Of a stretch of 13,842 nt of DNA, positions 7,447 to 13,842 are shown piece by piece (within the stretch, counting starts at the first letter, position 1; the number at the start of each line of letters is the position of its first letter). Below the pieces are notes generated by a model, which was not told the origin of the DNA, did not search any database, and was given only the letters and a program-made list of their open reading frames with translations. Made by a program: the position numbers and the translations under genes. Source of the stretch: Schleiferiaceae bacterium (GTDB taxonomy: Bacteria; Bacteroidota; Bacteroidia; Flavobacteriales; Schleiferiaceae); assembly GCA_030829675.1 (NCBI GenBank), contig JAURAE010000029.1:1-13842 (forward strand). The letters run 5' to 3'.

Positions 7447-7902
7447 ATGCAGGTGCAATATCGGAAACTAGACGGAACTACCATCGAAAATCCCGCCGCA
7501 TACGTTCTATCGTATTTGCAGGCGCACCCTTCGGCGACCTTAAGTGTAGGGTCCGATTCCCAAAACATTGGCGGCCAAACCATTTACGTCACGGTCATTG
7601 CCTTTCGGCACCACGGCAAAGGCGTGCATTACATCTACCACAAACGCCGGGAACCGCTCATCAATGACATGATCACTCGCCTATTTAAAGAGGCGCAGGA
7701 CAGCATAGAAACCGCTGAATTTCTTCGTACGCAAGAGGTGAACATCCCCATCACCATAGATGTAGACTACAACGAAGATGAACAATTTGCCTCCCACAAG
7801 CTCATCCCCATGGTCAAGGGATGGATCCTAGGTCTAGGGTACACGATGAACACCAAGCAGAACATTCAAATTGCGAGCATAGCCGCCGACCACCTGCTGT
7901 AG
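7447..7902 (+). CDS. YkuK-family (DUF458) RNase H-like protein
   Basis: The protein has 151 residues from the ATG at 7447 (MQVQYRKLDG). A TTG 15 bases upstream (7432) is in frame but would leave only two bases to the divergent gene, so the ATG is preferred. It matches the YkuK family, predicted to have an RNase H-like fold. The first strand carries VGSDSQ (34-39, with D37), the middle acidic strand has TIDVDYNED (103-111, with D105 and D107), and the C-terminus has the conserved IQIASIAADHL (140-150, with D148). These acidic residues sit where a two-metal nuclease site would be, but no activity is established for the family to my knowledge. It is soluble and cytoplasmic. It lies divergent to DUF4268 and 69 bases before the rhodanese gene, with which it may be co-transcribed. 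Confidence 0.85.
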   Translation: MQVQYRKLDGTTIENPAAYVLSYLQAHPSATLSVGSDSQNIGGQTIYVTVIAFRHHGKGVHYIYHKRREPLINDMITRLFKEAQDSIETAEFLRTQEVNIPITIDVDYNEDEQFASHKLIPMVKGWILGLGYTMNTKQNIQIASIAADHLL

Positions 7903-7971
7903 GTGTGACTCAGCGCACAGCCCATTGCAAGAACAAGCACGAGTTTTGTCGCTCTAAACGCAAAGCACAAC

Positions 7972-8289
7972 ATGGGACTACTCTCCTTCTTATTCGGTGG
8001 CGGCAAACGCCAAGAAAGACTTCAATCAGCCATTGCCGGTGGCGCACCTATTATCGACGTACGTACCCCAGGGGAATTCGCCCAAGGTCACGCCAAGGGA
8101 GCCCAGAATATCCCGTTGAATGTGTTTGAAAAGAACATTGCCAAAATCGCTAAGAAAGGCGGTCCTGTAGTGCTGTGCTGCCGCTCAGGCGCACGTGCTG
8201 GCAATGCGCAAGCTATGCTTCAGAGCAAAGGCATTGAAGCCATCAATGCAGGGCCTTGGCAAGCGGTGGTGAAGGCGCAAAAAAGTTAA
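7972..8289 (+). CDS. Single-domain rhodanese-like sulfurtransferase
   Basis: The protein has 105 residues, a single rhodanese domain of the PspE/GlpE size class. Family motifs are IIDVRTPGEFAQGH (27-40), A-K-G-A-x-N-I-P-L (41-49) and the active-site loop CCRSGARAG (69-77), where C70 is the expected persulfide-carrying cysteine followed by R-S-G-x-R. C69 next to it is an extra neighbour. The N-terminus MGLLSFLFGGGKRQ is a short hydrophobic-then-basic segment, too short for a cleaved signal peptide, so a cytoplasmic or membrane-associated location is likely. Members move sulfane sulfur from thiosulfate or persulfide donors to acceptors. The true donor and partner are not shown by the context. 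It is followed by the promoter of the receptor gene. Confidence 0.92.
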   Translation: MGLLSFLFGGGKRQERLQSAIAGGAPIIDVRTPGEFAQGHAKGAQNIPLNVFEKNIAKIAKKGGPVVLCCRSGARAGNAQAMLQSKGIEAINAGPWQAVVKAQKS

Positions 8290-8321
8290 GATTTCGGCGG
8301 TCTCAAATGGGATTTGGACCC

Positions 8322-8329
8322 TAACTTTG
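8322..8329 (+). promoter_or_regulatory. -7 promoter box before the TonB-dependent receptor gene
   Basis: TAACTTTG, followed by CGG, is an exact TAnnTTTG match 19 bases before the ATG at 8349, a usual distance in Bacteroidota. No TTG sits at the ideal 19-21 base spacing upstream, so the -33 half is weak. It would start the receptor / arylsulfotransferase-like / nitroreductase transcript. Confidence 0.5.
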
Positions 8330-8348
8330 CGGTCAAATCTTTTTAGAC

Positions 8349-10742
8349 ATGCGCAACGTTTCCCCCTACCTAACCGTCGCATTTTTCCTCTCCTTTTCGA
8401 GCTGGGCTCAAAACTCCGGCACACTTCAAGGCGAAGCTCTTGATGCACTGAATCTCAGTCCATTGAATAATTGGACCGTGGAAGTCATTCAAGGTACTTT
8501 TACCCAAAAAACCACCGTTGATACGGAGGGTGGATTTGTCTTTGAATCCCTCCCTACCGGATTGTACAATGTGCGTGCTATCAGCCCTTCAGGTCAGATC
8601 CAAACCTTGCATGAAGTTCAGATTCGCTCGACCAAGCCTGAATTTGTGAGCTTGTTGGTGGAACGCATCACCTCATTAGACGAGGTCGCAGTGCGTGCCG
8701 ATGCATTTCATCGCACTCCAGAAACGCCGTTGAGCATTAAGAATATCAACCGTTCTGAAATGATGCGCATGCCGGGTGCAGTACTGGACTTGAGTAAGGT
8801 CATTCAGAATTTCCCAGGTGTATTGCCCAAACCATCCTTCGGCTACGCTATCGCCATGCGTGGTGGAGCACCGAACGAGAACAGATACTTGTTGGACGGG
8901 ATTTCCCTTCCAACCGTAAACCACTATAGCATCCAAGGAGCCTCGGGAGGCGCGGTGAGTCTTATCAACCTTGATCATATCCAAGGAATGGATTTAGTCA
9001 CTGGCGGTTTTCCGGCGGATGTGGACGATGCCTTATCTGGTGTGCTTCAACTCGAAGGTCGCAATGCACGTGCCGACCGTTGGGGAGTGCGAGCTACGCA
9101 AGGCGGAACGGATTATGGTCTTACGCTCGAAGGACCTGTGGGCGACAAGACCTTGATCACCATGAGCGGCCGCAACAGCTTCTCACAGCATTATTTCAAG
9201 CTGTTCAATATTCCGGTATTGCCGACGTATCAGGATGCGCAGTTGCGTGTTCATCATAAAATTGGTCCCAGAAAAGACCTTACCATCATCGGCGTAGGCG
9301 GATGGGACGACTACAAATTGTACACCGATGGCCGTGGCAGCGATGCCCTACTCTACAATGTGGGCTACATCCCTGAAGGGACGCAGCAAACGGAAGTTTT
9401 GGGTGCGCGTTACCGCTCCTTCACCGACAACGGCCGTTGGGAATACGTGTTAAGCCGCGATCACGTGGGCAACCAAGCCGAGAAATTTATTGGCAATACA
9501 GGCTTGGACGGAGATAGACAATTAGCGTACAACAGCAGCGAGACCAACACTAGATTTAAAGTGAGCCACCATGTGGTCAGCAAGGATTGGCAATGGAAAT
9601 ACGGCCTGAATCTTGTGTTTCGAGACTATGGGCTGGATATGTGGAACGTACGCTACAACAACGACGTGGCTGTGCAGCGCATTGATACGGTGGATTATTT
9701 GGCGCAGCAGGACTTCATGAGTGCTGGTGCGTTCACACATTTGACCCGTCATTATCTAGAGCGCAGATTATCGACTAGCGTGGGTGTACGAATGGACATG
9801 CATACGTTGAACATGACCACGATGAATCCGTTGGCCCAGCTCTCCCCTCGCATGAGTGCGCAGTACCATTTGAATGACTCTTGGGCGGTGCAAGGAAACT
9901 TGGGAAGCTATACACAGTTGCCTCCGGCGATTACGATTTTGGCGAATACAGCAAATAATTGGTCGCGGTACAGTTATGCGGGCCGAGTCAACCAAGCTGC
10001 CACCGGAATCGAATTCCAAAACGGACAGACATATCGATTCTCACTGGAAGGATATTACAAGGATTACCGCCAAATGCCCTATCTATGGGCAGATCAAATG
10101 GCGTTTTCGCAGGCCATTGGGGCTTATGTGGCTGTGGGGGACCAAGTAAGTTCTTCACGCGCCCAGGGCCGTGCCTACGGGTTAGAACTATTCTTACAAC
10201 AAAAGCTTAAGGGCACCTACTGGTGGACGATGAGCTACAACTTTGGGTACAGCGAAACTCGCTTGGATGCTTCACAAGAATGGACACCAACTGTTTGGGA
10301 TAACCGCCACAACATCAACCTTGTCCTGGGTAAAGTATGGGGCAAGGGCTGGCAGATTGGGGCCAAATACCGCTGGGCTACAGGAACGCCTTATACTCCG
10401 TTCGATACAGAGCTGAGTGCGGTATCAGCGAACTGGGACGTGTTGCAGCGCGGAATTTTCGATGTGGACCAAGTAATGGGCGAGCGCTTGCAAGCTTATA
10501 GTGTGATCGACGTGCGATTGGACAAGACCTACAACAAGAAGAATTACAGTTTGACTTGGTTCTTGGATTTGCAAAACTTCACCAGCTCTGATATTCCGTT
10601 GATGCCGTATTTGACGGTGGAACGTGATGAGGCGGGAGCACCGGTAGTTGACCCGATGGACGCTGGTAAATACAGCATGAAGCTCATTCAGAGTGATACG
10701 GGTAGATTGCTTCCGACCATCGGATTGATCCTCGAGATTTAA
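8349..10742 (+). CDS. TonB-dependent receptor with carboxypeptidase-like N-terminal domain
   Basis: The protein has 797 residues. A signal peptide occupies 1-20 (cut after SSWA). Residues about 24-105 form a carboxypeptidase regulatory-like beta-sandwich (TVDTEGGFVFESLPTGLYNV region), and a plug domain follows at about 110-238 with AMRGGAPNENRYLLDG (169-184) and SGGAVSLINLDHIQGMDLVTGGFPA nearby. The remainder is a beta-barrel with many alternating aromatic strands. Family members sit in the outer membrane and import substrates, such as glycans, peptides, siderophores or cobalamin, using TonB energy. There is no SusD-like gene beside it, so this is not a standard polysaccharide-utilisation pair. 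The last residues are ILEI rather than the common terminal aromatic residue. I do not see a clear TonB box between the N-terminal domain and the plug. The substrate is unknown. Spacing of 42 bases to the arylsulfotransferase-like gene and shared strand suggest co-transcription. Confidence 0.92.
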   Translation: MRNVSPYLTVAFFLSFSSWAQNSGTLQGEALDALNLSPLNNWTVEVIQGTFTQKTTVDTEGGFVFESLPTGLYNVRAISPSGQIQTLHEVQIRSTKPEFVSLLVERITSLDEVAVRADAFHRTPETPLSIKNINRSEMMRMPGAVLDLSKVIQNFPGVLPKPSFGYAIAMRGGAPNENRYLLDGISLPTVNHYSIQGASGGAVSLINLDHIQGMDLVTGGFPADVDDALSGVLQLEGRNARADRWGVRATQGGTDYGLTLEGPVGDKTLITMSGRNSFSQHYFKLFNIPVLPTYQDAQLRVHHKIGPRKDLTIIGVGGWDDYKLYTDGRGSDALLYNVGYIPEGTQQTEVLGARYRSFTDNGRWEYVLSRDHVGNQAEKFIGNTGLDGDRQLAYNSSETNTRFKVSHHVVSKDWQWKYGLNLVFRDYGLDMWNVRYNNDVAVQRIDTVDYLAQQDFMSAGAFTHLTRHYLERRLSTSVGVRMDMHTLNMTTMNPLAQLSPRMSAQYHLNDSWAVQGNLGSYTQLPPAITILANTANNWSRYSYAGRVNQAATGIEFQNGQTYRFSLEGYYKDYRQMPYLWADQMAFSQAIGAYVAVGDQVSSSRAQGRAYGLELFLQQKLKGTYWWTMSYNFGYSETRLDASQEWTPTVWDNRHNINLVLGKVWGKGWQIGAKYRWATGTPYTPFDTELSAVSANWDVLQRGIFDVDQVMGERLQAYSVIDVRLDKTYNKKNYSLTWFLDLQNFTSSDIPLMPYLTVERDEAGAPVVDPMDAGKYSMKLIQSDTGRLLPTIGLILEI

Positions 10743-10784
10743 GAAGGGATTGCCTTACCTTTAGGGCCCAATGAATTGGACACT

Positions 10785-12077
10785 ATGCTAAAATCTATCC
10801 TCCGCAAGATTCCCGTATATCTTGCCAATGTTGTGATTCTATTGACCCTGCTCAGTCTCTTTGGCTGGTTGGTGCGCGAAACGACAAAAGGCAAACAATG
10901 GGTACCGCATCAGGTCAGTCGTTCCATTACCTTTTTTACTACGCTTCCGGACCGATTAATGGTTGCAAAAGCAGCGGTAGAGCGACTTCCCCTAGTCTTC
11001 GTGCCCTCGCCAGAGAATTTTGAGCCGCTCAACGAGCTCGAGGAGGATGTGAAAGTGTTGACCAGCTATGCCAATGCGAATTGGAAACGCACCATCGCCA
11101 TCATCAACCTACGTACTGGTGAAGAATTGAAGACTTGGTCGGTGGACCGTCTTGCGAATCCTCACAACCGCATCATGCACTCTTTGATGCTGCCAGATTC
11201 AAGTTTGATCTATTCCTTGAACGGAGTTACCGGCATCATCAAGATTGATAAGAACAGTGAGCGCCTGTGGAAGCAGGATACCATCGCCCACCACCATGCC
11301 ATCAACATGGGGGCTGATAACACCTTCTGGGCCAATACCTACACCAAGGACAAGGGCGAACACATCTACTATGGGGCGAGGTTCAATATTGACGGACGAG
11401 AATTTCCGTTCATCGACAACACCCTGACCCAATTCGATGCGGAAACCGGTCGTATTCTCTACCACAAGAGTGTGACGGAAATTCTCATAGAAAATGACCT
11501 TACCCATTTGTTGATCAAATCCGATTCTCCCGGGGATCCCCTACACATCAATGATATTCAGCCCGTCTTGGAAGATGGACCGCATATGCTCAAAGGGGAT
11601 GTATTCATTTCTTCTAGAACCGGCTCGTGGATCATGCACTACCGCCCTACTACAGGAGAGGTGGTAGAATTGATCGAAGGTTCCTTTATCTCGCAACACG
11701 ATGTGGACATTGAATCTGATTCGACCATCATCTTCTTCAACAACGGCGGACAGACGCTCAAGGGAGAACGCCCTGACCAACACCGTCTTGCCGAAAACCT
11801 TATCGAGGTAAAGCCACAATATTCAGGGGTGCTCCGCTACCATTTAGGCAAGGGCACTTTTGAGCGCATCTACCCTGAAATCTTTGAGGAGCAAGAAATT
11901 TTCTCGTTCACCGAAAGCTTGGTCGACGAATTGCCCGGCGGTGGTTATTTCATCGAAGAGCAGAACTCAAGCGTACTTTGGGTGGTTAAAGATGGAGAAG
12001 TTAAGTACAGAAATATCCTGCCTTCACAACATGAGGGACACCATCATTTGGCAAATTGGGCCCGTGTGATGCCCTAA
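10785..12077 (+). CDS. Membrane-anchored arylsulfotransferase (ASST)-like protein
   Basis: The protein has 430 residues from the ATG at 10785; an in-frame TTG at 10776 is a less likely start. A single N-terminal helix (about 11-30, VYLANVVILLTLLSLFGWLV) has no good cleavage site, so the rest is probably periplasmic and anchored. The remainder reads as a beta-propeller of the arylsulfotransferase superfamily. All five residues known to act in E. coli AssT (His252, His356, Asn358, Arg374, His436) have plausible equivalents here: one of H169-H171 in HHHAIN, H254 and N256 in LHIND, R278 in ISSRTG, and H305 in SQHDVD followed by FFNNGG, the last being the sulfated histidine position. AssT moves sulfate between phenols without PAPS. 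This protein is much shorter than the roughly 600-residue AssT and has no cysteine, so it would not need disulfide formation. The alignment is by eye, and a non-catalytic propeller is possible. It lies 42 bases after the receptor gene and 12 before the nitroreductase gene. Confidence 0.75.
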   Translation: MLKSILRKIPVYLANVVILLTLLSLFGWLVRETTKGKQWVPHQVSRSITFFTTLPDRLMVAKAAVERLPLVFVPSPENFEPLNELEEDVKVLTSYANANWKRTIAIINLRTGEELKTWSVDRLANPHNRIMHSLMLPDSSLIYSLNGVTGIIKIDKNSERLWKQDTIAHHHAINMGADNTFWANTYTKDKGEHIYYGARFNIDGREFPFIDNTLTQFDAETGRILYHKSVTEILIENDLTHLLIKSDSPGDPLHINDIQPVLEDGPHMLKGDVFISSRTGSWIMHYRPTTGEVVELIEGSFISQHDVDIESDSTIIFFNNGGQTLKGERPDQHRLAENLIEVKPQYSGVLRYHLGKGTFERIYPEIFEEQEIFSFTESLVDELPGGGYFIEEQNSSVLWVVKDGEVKYRNILPSQHEGHHHLANWARVMP

Positions 12078-12089
12078 AAACAGCAGCAT

Positions 12090-12812
12090 ATGACCTTTGA
12101 CGAAATCATCGACTTCCGCGCTTCGAATCGCAAGTTTGATCCTGAGGTACCCGTACCTGCAGAGGTCATTGAAAAAGCCCTGAAACATGCCACTCTTGCC
12201 CCGAACAGCAGCAATATGCAGCTGTGGGAGTTTCATTGGACCAAAAGCCCAGAGGCGAAGGCCAAGATGGTAGAGGCTTGTTTAAGTCAAATGGCGGCGA
12301 GATCCGCCCAGGAAATGGTGGTCTTTGTAACGCGTCGTGATCTGTGGAGAAAGCGCAGACAATGGCACCTAGATTGGATTGATAAAGATGCCGAGCGCAT
12401 TGGCGATCCCAACGCACGTTCTATAAAGCTTCGCAGAAAATACTACGGATCACTAATGCCGGTGTTTTATTTCAACGACGGCTTTGGATTAATGGGGATT
12501 TTTCGCCGTGTGACGACGTTTTTCGTTGGCCTGCAACGTCCTATTGTTCGTGGTGAAGGCCATGCGGGTCAACGTATTTCGGTACATAAGAGCTGCGCCC
12601 TAGCTGCGGAAAACTTCATGCTCAGTTGTGCAGCCCAAGGTTTTCATACCTGTCCTATGGAAGGTTTCGATGCGAAATTGGTCAAGAAGCAATTGAAGTT
12701 ACCGCGCGGTGCAGAAATCAACATGGTCATCGCAGTGGGTAAAGGAACCAAAGAAGGGTTCTGGGGACCGCGTCGCCGTGTCGCCGACGAGGAAGTCATC
12801 TTCCGCCATTAA
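12090..12812 (+). CDS. Nitroreductase-family flavoprotein
   Basis: The protein has 240 residues. The FMN-phosphate-binding start is clear: R10-x-S12-x-R14-x-F16 in FRASNRKF. It is followed by APNSSNMQLWEF (37-48), the usual second flavin-contacting motif, and by CPMEGF (188-193) and INMVIAVGKGTKEG (210-223) at the C-terminal side. Between about 85 and 165 lies a long insertion that is first basic (RRDLWRKRRQW) and then hydrophobic (FGLMGIFRRVTTFFVGL, 132-148), which could contact a membrane or cover the active site. Members use NAD(P)H and FMN to reduce nitroaromatics, quinones and similar compounds; the real substrate is unknown. It starts 12 bases after the arylsulfotransferase-like gene, so the two are almost surely co-transcribed. 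Its stop shares TTAA with the convergent peroxidase gene. Confidence 0.88.
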   Translation: MTFDEIIDFRASNRKFDPEVPVPAEVIEKALKHATLAPNSSNMQLWEFHWTKSPEAKAKMVEACLSQMAARSAQEMVVFVTRRDLWRKRRQWHLDWIDKDAERIGDPNARSIKLRRKYYGSLMPVFYFNDGFGLMGIFRRVTTFFVGLQRPIVRGEGHAGQRISVHKSCALAAENFMLSCAAQGFHTCPMEGFDAKLVKKQLKLPRGAEINMVIAVGKGTKEGFWGPRRRVADEEVIFRH

Positions 12813-13747
12813 AGCGCTTCGAGGAACGCCAACAATTGATCACATTCTTCTTTTGAAAGCCCTAAAGGCTCAATACGCGCGTCTTGGTAGGTGTGCCCCT
12901 CTCCTCCTAGGTTGTACTGTTCTATGACAGCCTGAAGCGTGGCAATGGAGCCATCGTGCATATACGGTGCCGTGAGCGCCACATGTTTCAACGTAGGAAC
13001 CATGAAGGTATAGCGGTCGGATTCATCATTCGTGAGACGTTCCTTTCCAATATCCTGAGCGAAGTTGATTGGCGAGCCATTGTTGGCAAAGGAGAAATCT
13101 GTGAAGAGCGGCCCATTGTGGCATTGCGCACATCCGGCTTTGCCAAAAAATAATTGGCCTCCTTGATACGCTTGATCTGAAATAGGCTGAGCGTCCAATT
13201 GTAAGTAATCAATAGGACGAGAGAAATCAATCAATGTGCGCTGATAATTTGCCAACGCTCGGACCAGATTGAATGAGGTCACCGAGTCCCCAAAGGTTTG
13301 CAGGAACTGCTGCTTGTAGGGCGAGGCGTTCAAACGTGCTACGGCATCGACAAGGTTGTGGTGCATCTCGGTTTCTTCTTGCAACGGCACCAATACCTGC
13401 ATCTCCAAGCTAGGCACGCCGCCTTCCCTCATGAAGTAGGGATGAAAGCCCACATTCAACAGCGTAGGGCTATTCCTTGTGCTGGTGCCGCCGTCCACTC
13501 CTGGAGTAATGGCTACATGATCTGCAAAGGCATATTCCGGCTTATGGCACGAACCACAACTAATACTCGAATCTATGCTCAATATAGGGTCGAAAAATAG
13601 CGCCTCACCTAAAGATGCTACTTCGCTGTTTTCCGGATTATCCACCGGATATTCCATGATAGGATAGGTACCGAGATCGAAAGGTTCCTGTTCCGTGGAA
13701 CACGAAAACAATGCAACAAAAAGTAGAATACTAGAACGGCGAAGCAT
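12809..13747 (-). CDS. Di-heme cytochrome c peroxidase / MauG-family lipoprotein
   Basis: The protein has 312 residues from the ATG at 13747-13745. The N-terminus MLRRSSILLFVALFSC-S ends in a lipobox-like LFSC, so C16 is probably lipidated. Two c-type heme sites are seen, C64-G-S-C67-H68 and C206-A-Q-C209-H210, at the spacing of bacterial cytochrome c peroxidases and MauG. Family motifs around them include LGEALFFDP (46-54), RNSPTLLNVGF (91-101), VPTLKHVALTAPYMHDGS (250-267) and a closing SKEECDQLLAFLEAL. Members reduce hydrogen peroxide with electrons from small cytochromes, or oxidise protein or small-molecule substrates as MauG does; the sequence cannot tell which. It would act in the periplasm. 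It follows, with a 17-base overlap, the end of another peroxidase of the same family, so the two are one operon. It converges on the nitroreductase gene with overlapping stops. Confidence 0.93.
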   Translation of the reverse strand: MLRRSSILLFVALFSCSTEQEPFDLGTYPIMEYPVDNPENSEVASLGEALFFDPILSIDSSISCGSCHKPEYAFADHVAITPGVDGGTSTRNSPTLLNVGFHPYFMREGGVPSLEMQVLVPLQEETEMHHNLVDAVARLNASPYKQQFLQTFGDSVTSFNLVRALANYQRTLIDFSRPIDYLQLDAQPISDQAYQGGQLFFGKAGCAQCHNGPLFTDFSFANNGSPINFAQDIGKERLTNDESDRYTFMVPTLKHVALTAPYMHDGSIATLQAVIEQYNLGGEGHTYQDARIEPLGLSKEECDQLLAFLEAL

Positions 13748-13842
13748 ATCTGGGGTCCGTAATCAAGGCCTGATCTGTGAGGGTATGCAGGAACGCTACT
13801 AGATCAGATTTATCTTGATCCGACAGCATTAAACCGGTTCCC
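13731..13842 (-). CDS. C-terminal end of a second di-heme peroxidase (5' part outside window)
   Basis: Only the last 36 codons and a TAG (13733-13731) are present. The peptide contains MLSDQDKSDLVAFLHTLTD followed by a Thr-Asp-Pro-Arg-Tyr tail ending Pro-Phe. This matches the closing helix and TDPxF/Y tail typical of MauG/cytochrome c peroxidase proteins. It also resembles the end of the next gene (SKEECDQLLAFLEAL), which lacks the tail. The start of that next gene (ATG 13747-13745) lies inside this frame in the +1 register, so translation of the two is probably coupled. The rest of the gene, including its heme motifs, is beyond the right edge, so its completeness cannot be judged. Confidence 0.78.
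   Translation of the reverse strand, partial: GTGLMLSDQDKSDLVAFLHTLTDQALITDPRYASPF

Noticed and set aside
10743..10784. A terminator between the receptor and arylsulfotransferase-like genes
   Set aside because: No stem followed by a T tract is present in these 42 bases.

Overview
The window looks like chromosomal DNA of a Bacteroidota bacterium, most likely an aquatic member of the Flavobacteriales. Four things point there: exact or near-exact TAnnTTTG -7 promoter boxes, no obvious Shine-Dalgarno sequences, a secreted modular protein of the choice-of-anchor J / fibronectin III type, and a large TonB-dependent receptor with a carboxypeptidase-like N-terminal domain. Genus-level placement cannot be made from the sequence. 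I see no insertion sequence, phage gene, CRISPR array or rRNA.

Layout. (1) Positions 1-2084, minus strand: the first 694 residues of a large secreted protein built of a repeated unit of about 266 residues, running off the left edge. (2) Positions 2085-2768: a long A+T-rich intergenic stretch, then a strong terminator and a minus-strand tRNA operon (Ser-GCT, Pro-TGG, Arg-TCT) with a clear promoter. (3) Positions 2891-6073: a divergent pair, pgpH-like cyclic-di-AMP phosphodiesterase (minus) and acetyl-CoA acetyltransferase (plus), the latter closed by a UUCG terminator. (4) Positions 6186-8289: small conserved genes, namely a signal-less SH3b/NlpC-P60 peptidase, a DUF4268 protein (minus), a YkuK-type RNase H-like protein and a rhodanese. 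(5) Positions 8349-12812: a co-directional run of TonB-dependent receptor, membrane-anchored arylsulfotransferase-like protein and nitroreductase, probably one operon. (6) Positions 12809-13842, minus strand: two tandem MauG/cytochrome c peroxidase-type di-heme genes that overlap by 17 bases, the upstream one cut by the right edge.

Most of the window is housekeeping or widely conserved Bacteroidota material. The best candidate for something poorly described is the receptor / arylsulfotransferase-like / nitroreductase run. The middle protein keeps every residue known to be catalytic in PAPS-independent arylsulfate sulfotransferase, yet it is much shorter than the enterobacterial enzyme, contains no cysteine and is held to the membrane by an N-terminal helix. 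The tight overlap of the two peroxidases and the two convergent gene pairs that share a TTAA across both stop codons show how compact the region is.
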